NCBI GenBank assembly: GCA_945878835.1
Contig: CAMCUG010000070.1
Coordinates: 1-7,295 of the forward strand
Reading direction: 5' to 3'
DNA from: Chryseobacterium gleum
GTDB taxonomy: Bacteria > Bacteroidota > Bacteroidia > Flavobacteriales_D > Sanyastnellaceae
DNA length: 7,295 nucleotides
The position numbers and the translations under genes are program-made. Positions 5,913 to 7,295 of this stretch are shown piece by piece (within the stretch, counting starts at the first letter, position 1; each line of letters starts with the position of its first letter). The notes beneath the pieces were generated by a model. It worked only from the letters and a program-made list of their open reading frames with translations. It searched no databases and was not told where the DNA came from.

Positions 5913-6835
5913 AAAAGATCCTGACCATACTCGCCCTTTTGTGGATCTTCAGTCCCAATGTGCAAGCACAACAGCTTCCGCATTACACGAATTTCACGTA
6001 CAACTATTTAAATTACAATCCAGCCGTAACCGGAAGCACACCTTGCTTGGAGGCTCGTGTAGGATACCGCAAGCAGTGGACGGGATTTCAGGGTGCACCA
6101 ACAACAGGTTATGTAAACGTTCATAACAAATTCGGGCAACGCAGATACAATTTTCACGGACTCGGTGTTATGGTGGAAAACGATTCCTATGGACAGTTCG
6201 GCACCACGTCACTTGTAGCTAACTACTCCTACCACATGAAATTAACGAAGGGCTACTCCTTGTCTTCAGGAATTGGTGTGGGCTTTACGCAATACCGCCT
6301 TGGTTTAGGTGGAATTACAATGCCCGACATAGAAATAGATCCAGTGATTGGAAACTCTCTGGGAAGCATCGTAGCCCCTACGGTGAATTTCGGATTGTGG
6401 CTTTACCGCAAAGACAGATTCTACGGATTGTCTGTTCGACAACTCACTCAACCAAAAGTAAAAGGACTTCCAGATACACAGATGAGAAGGCACTTTACGT
6501 TAGCGTATGGTAGGGCCGTTCAATTGAATGACAAATTCACCTTTAAACCAGCCGCGTTGTTGAATTACGTGGGGAGAAGCAAACCATCATTAGAGGGACA
6601 GGCGATGCTTGATTACAAAAAAGTTATTGCAATTGGTCTCGCAGGCAGAACGGGTCACGGCGGGTCTGCCCTTGTGAAATTAGATGCGCTTCCCTATTTA
6701 ACCATTGCATACGCCTACGACATTACAGCAAATCGCTTGCGCTACGCCGCTACCAACTCGCACGAGATAACCCTTGGGTTCAGAGCGTGTGGACTCAAAG
6801 AACGCAATCACGTTCCTTGTGCAGCCTACGACTAA
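5909..6835 (+). CDS. PorP/SprF family T9SS outer-membrane protein
   Basis: The product is 308 aa. It has a Sec signal peptide (MKKILTILALLWIFSPNVQA, cleaved before Q21). The N-terminal block QQLPHYTNFTYNYLNYNPAVTG (21-42) and the following VGYRKQWTGFQGAPTTGYV (51-69) are hallmarks of the PorP/SprF family (TIGR03519), as is the LGVMVENDSYGQFGTTSL type of strand sequence. The rest is a string of amphipathic strands consistent with an outer-membrane beta barrel. Length matches the usual roughly 300-330 aa. In Flavobacterium, SprF is required for secretion of the adhesin SprB, and SprF-like proteins are generally encoded next to type B sorting-domain proteins. Here the ATG overlaps the stop codon of such a protein (ATGA), so it is probably translated by coupling and serves this cargo. 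The stop overlaps the next start by 1 bp. Confidence 0.93.
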   Translation: MKKILTILALLWIFSPNVQAQQLPHYTNFTYNYLNYNPAVTGSTPCLEARVGYRKQWTGFQGAPTTGYVNVHNKFGQRRYNFHGLGVMVENDSYGQFGTTSLVANYSYHMKLTKGYSLSSGIGVGFTQYRLGLGGITMPDIEIDPVIGNSLGSIVAPTVNFGLWLYRKDRFYGLSVRQLTQPKVKGLPDTQMRRHFTLAYGRAVQLNDKFTFKPAALLNYVGRSKPSLEGQAMLDYKKVIAIGLAGRTGHGGSALVKLDALPYLTIAYAYDITANRLRYAATNSHEITLGFRACGLKERNHVPCAAYD

Positions 6836-7173
6836 TGAACATAGAAGATTTTTTCGAAACATGTCAGGGCATTAGTGAAGAGGTAACGTCTGATTTACCC
6901 TTCAGCGAAAGCGCGTTGGTTTTTAGAATTGAAAATAAAATCTTCGCCATGGTTAATCTCGAGAATTTCGAAAAAGGAATTAACCTCAAATGCGACCCCG
7001 AAAGAGCCATCGAACTTCGTGAAGAATACACCGGCATTCAACCCGGTTATCATACAAACAAAAAACATTGGAACCTTGTCATTCCGAACAGCGACGTTCC
7101 CGATAAATTATTGAGGGAGCTCGTTCAACACAGCTTCGACCTCGTAAAGCCTAAATTAAAGAAGAATAAATAG
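6835..7173 (+). CDS. MmcQ/YjbR family protein
   Basis: The product is 112 aa from the ATG at 6835, which shares its A with the preceding TAA stop. An upstream in-frame start at 6787 would add 16 residues lying inside the PorP/SprF gene and is not favoured. The protein matches the MmcQ/YjbR family (PF04237, about 115 aa, CyaY-like fold): NIEDFFETCQGISEEV, LVFRIENKIFAMVNLENF, INLKCDPERAIELREEYTGI, then PGYHTNKKHWNLVIPNSDVP and LVQHSFDLVKPKL. The family is often labelled DNA-binding, but its cellular role is poorly defined. The lysine-rich tail (KPKLKKNK) is common. It is the last gene of the 4406-7173 unit, and a link to T9SS is not evident. The repeat cluster begins at the last base of its stop codon. 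Confidence 0.93.
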   Translation: MNIEDFFETCQGISEEVTSDLPFSESALVFRIENKIFAMVNLENFEKGINLKCDPERAIELREEYTGIQPGYHTNKKHWNLVIPNSDVPDKLLRELVQHSFDLVKPKLKKNK

Positions 7174-7208
7174 ATTCTGCGAAAGATGCTTCGCAAGAAC
7201 GCTTCGCG
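7173..7208 (+). repeat. Palindromic repeat unit, forward orientation
   Basis: This 36 bp unit starts GATTCTGCGAAAGATG, overlapping the stop codon of the MmcQ/YjbR gene by one base. It runs in the same sense as the two units in the cyclase coding strand. The first 26 bases match a cyclase unit at 23 positions, and the shared GCTTCGC near the end is reached with a 1-base offset. It is in the opposite orientation to the units at 7225-7295. Confidence 0.8.
7175..7199 (+). terminator. Imperfect stem-loop after the operon, possible terminator
   Basis: TTCTGCGAA (7175-7183) pairs with TTCGC-A-AGAA (7190-7199) around the 6-base loop AGATGC, giving 9 base pairs with one bulged A. It sits 2 bases after the final stop codon of the four-gene unit, where transcription should end. 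No run of T follows directly, so a classic rho-independent terminator is doubtful. The stem is part of the repeat element itself. Confidence 0.35.
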
Positions 7209-7224
7209 TAAATTTCTTCCAACA

Positions 7225-7295
7225 GATCTTGTAATTACATCTTTCGAAGAATCTTGCGGAGCATCTTGTAATTACATCTTTAGAAGAATCTTACA
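7225..7295 (-). repeat. Tandem inverted-orientation repeat units, period 37 bp, at window edge
   Basis: On the minus strand one full 37 bp unit (7290-7254) and one partial unit (7253-7226, 28 bases) both read GATTCTTC(G/T)AAAGATG then TAATTACAAGAT. The full unit continues GCTCCGCAA and leads straight into the next, as in the cyclase tandem. Each contains the perfect palindrome TGTAATTACA (7230-7239 and 7267-7276), which the coding copies lack. The array may continue past the window. I find no gene in 7174-7295. Sequence 7253-7267 can also pair with 7183-7197 (14 of 15 bases), forming a larger hairpin. Confidence 0.85.

Noticed and set aside
6787..6834. Upstream extension of the MmcQ/YjbR gene
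   Set aside because: It lies inside the PorP/SprF gene, and family members begin close to the ATG at 6835, which has the typical stop-start overlap.
7173..7295. CRISPR array
   Set aside because: Units follow one another without unique spacers of regular length, one unit is inverted, and no cas gene is present; it is a palindromic repeat cluster.

Overview
The window looks like chromosomal DNA from a member of the Bacteroidota, most likely Flavobacteriales or a close relative. The evidence is a secreted protein with a type B C-terminal sorting domain of the type IX secretion system (T9SS), an adjacent PorP/SprF-family outer-membrane protein, signal peptides that end in A-Q or G-Q, perfect matches to the Bacteroidota -7 promoter element TAnnTTTG, and moderate-to-low GC. 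Species cannot be told from this sequence alone. No rRNA, tRNA, CRISPR array, transposase or phage gene was seen.

Layout. (1) 1-146, minus: the 5' end of rlmN, cut by the window edge. (2) 193-2464, plus: a two-gene unit made of a predicted outer-membrane beta-barrel protein and, 4 bp later, a membrane-bound NtrY-like sensor histidine kinase. rlmN and this unit diverge from a 46 bp gap holding two outward-facing -7 elements. (3) 4361-2436, minus: hemW (heme chaperone, radical SAM) followed 9 bp later by a cyclase-family metal-dependent hydrolase. The cyclase gene overlaps the end of the kinase gene by 29 bp, tail to tail. (4) 4406-7173, plus: a tight four-gene unit with gaps of at most 4 bp or overlaps. 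It encodes a biotin carboxyl carrier-like protein, a T9SS type B cargo protein, a PorP/SprF partner, and an MmcQ/YjbR-family protein. (5) 7173-7295: non-coding DNA made largely of short palindromic repeat units.

How the genes work together. The clearest functional pair is the T9SS cargo and its SprF-like partner, whose genes overlap by 4 bp. SprF-type proteins are known to be needed for secretion or surface attachment of cognate type B cargo. The carrier protein and MmcQ/YjbR protein share the apparent transcript but have no obvious link to secretion. The kinase has no response regulator in view, and its barrel neighbour is a candidate input or target.

The most unusual signal is a roughly 36 bp repeat family with core GATTCTTCGAAAGATG. 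Two tandem 36 bp copies lie in frame inside the cyclase gene and encode a hydrophilic 12-residue repeat (DSSKDVSQDAxQ, twice). Related copies form an inverted and tandem cluster directly after the mmcQ/yjbR-like stop codon, where the tandem period is 37 bp. This resembles in principle the in-frame palindromic elements of Rickettsia, but it is a different sequence and I do not recognise the family.
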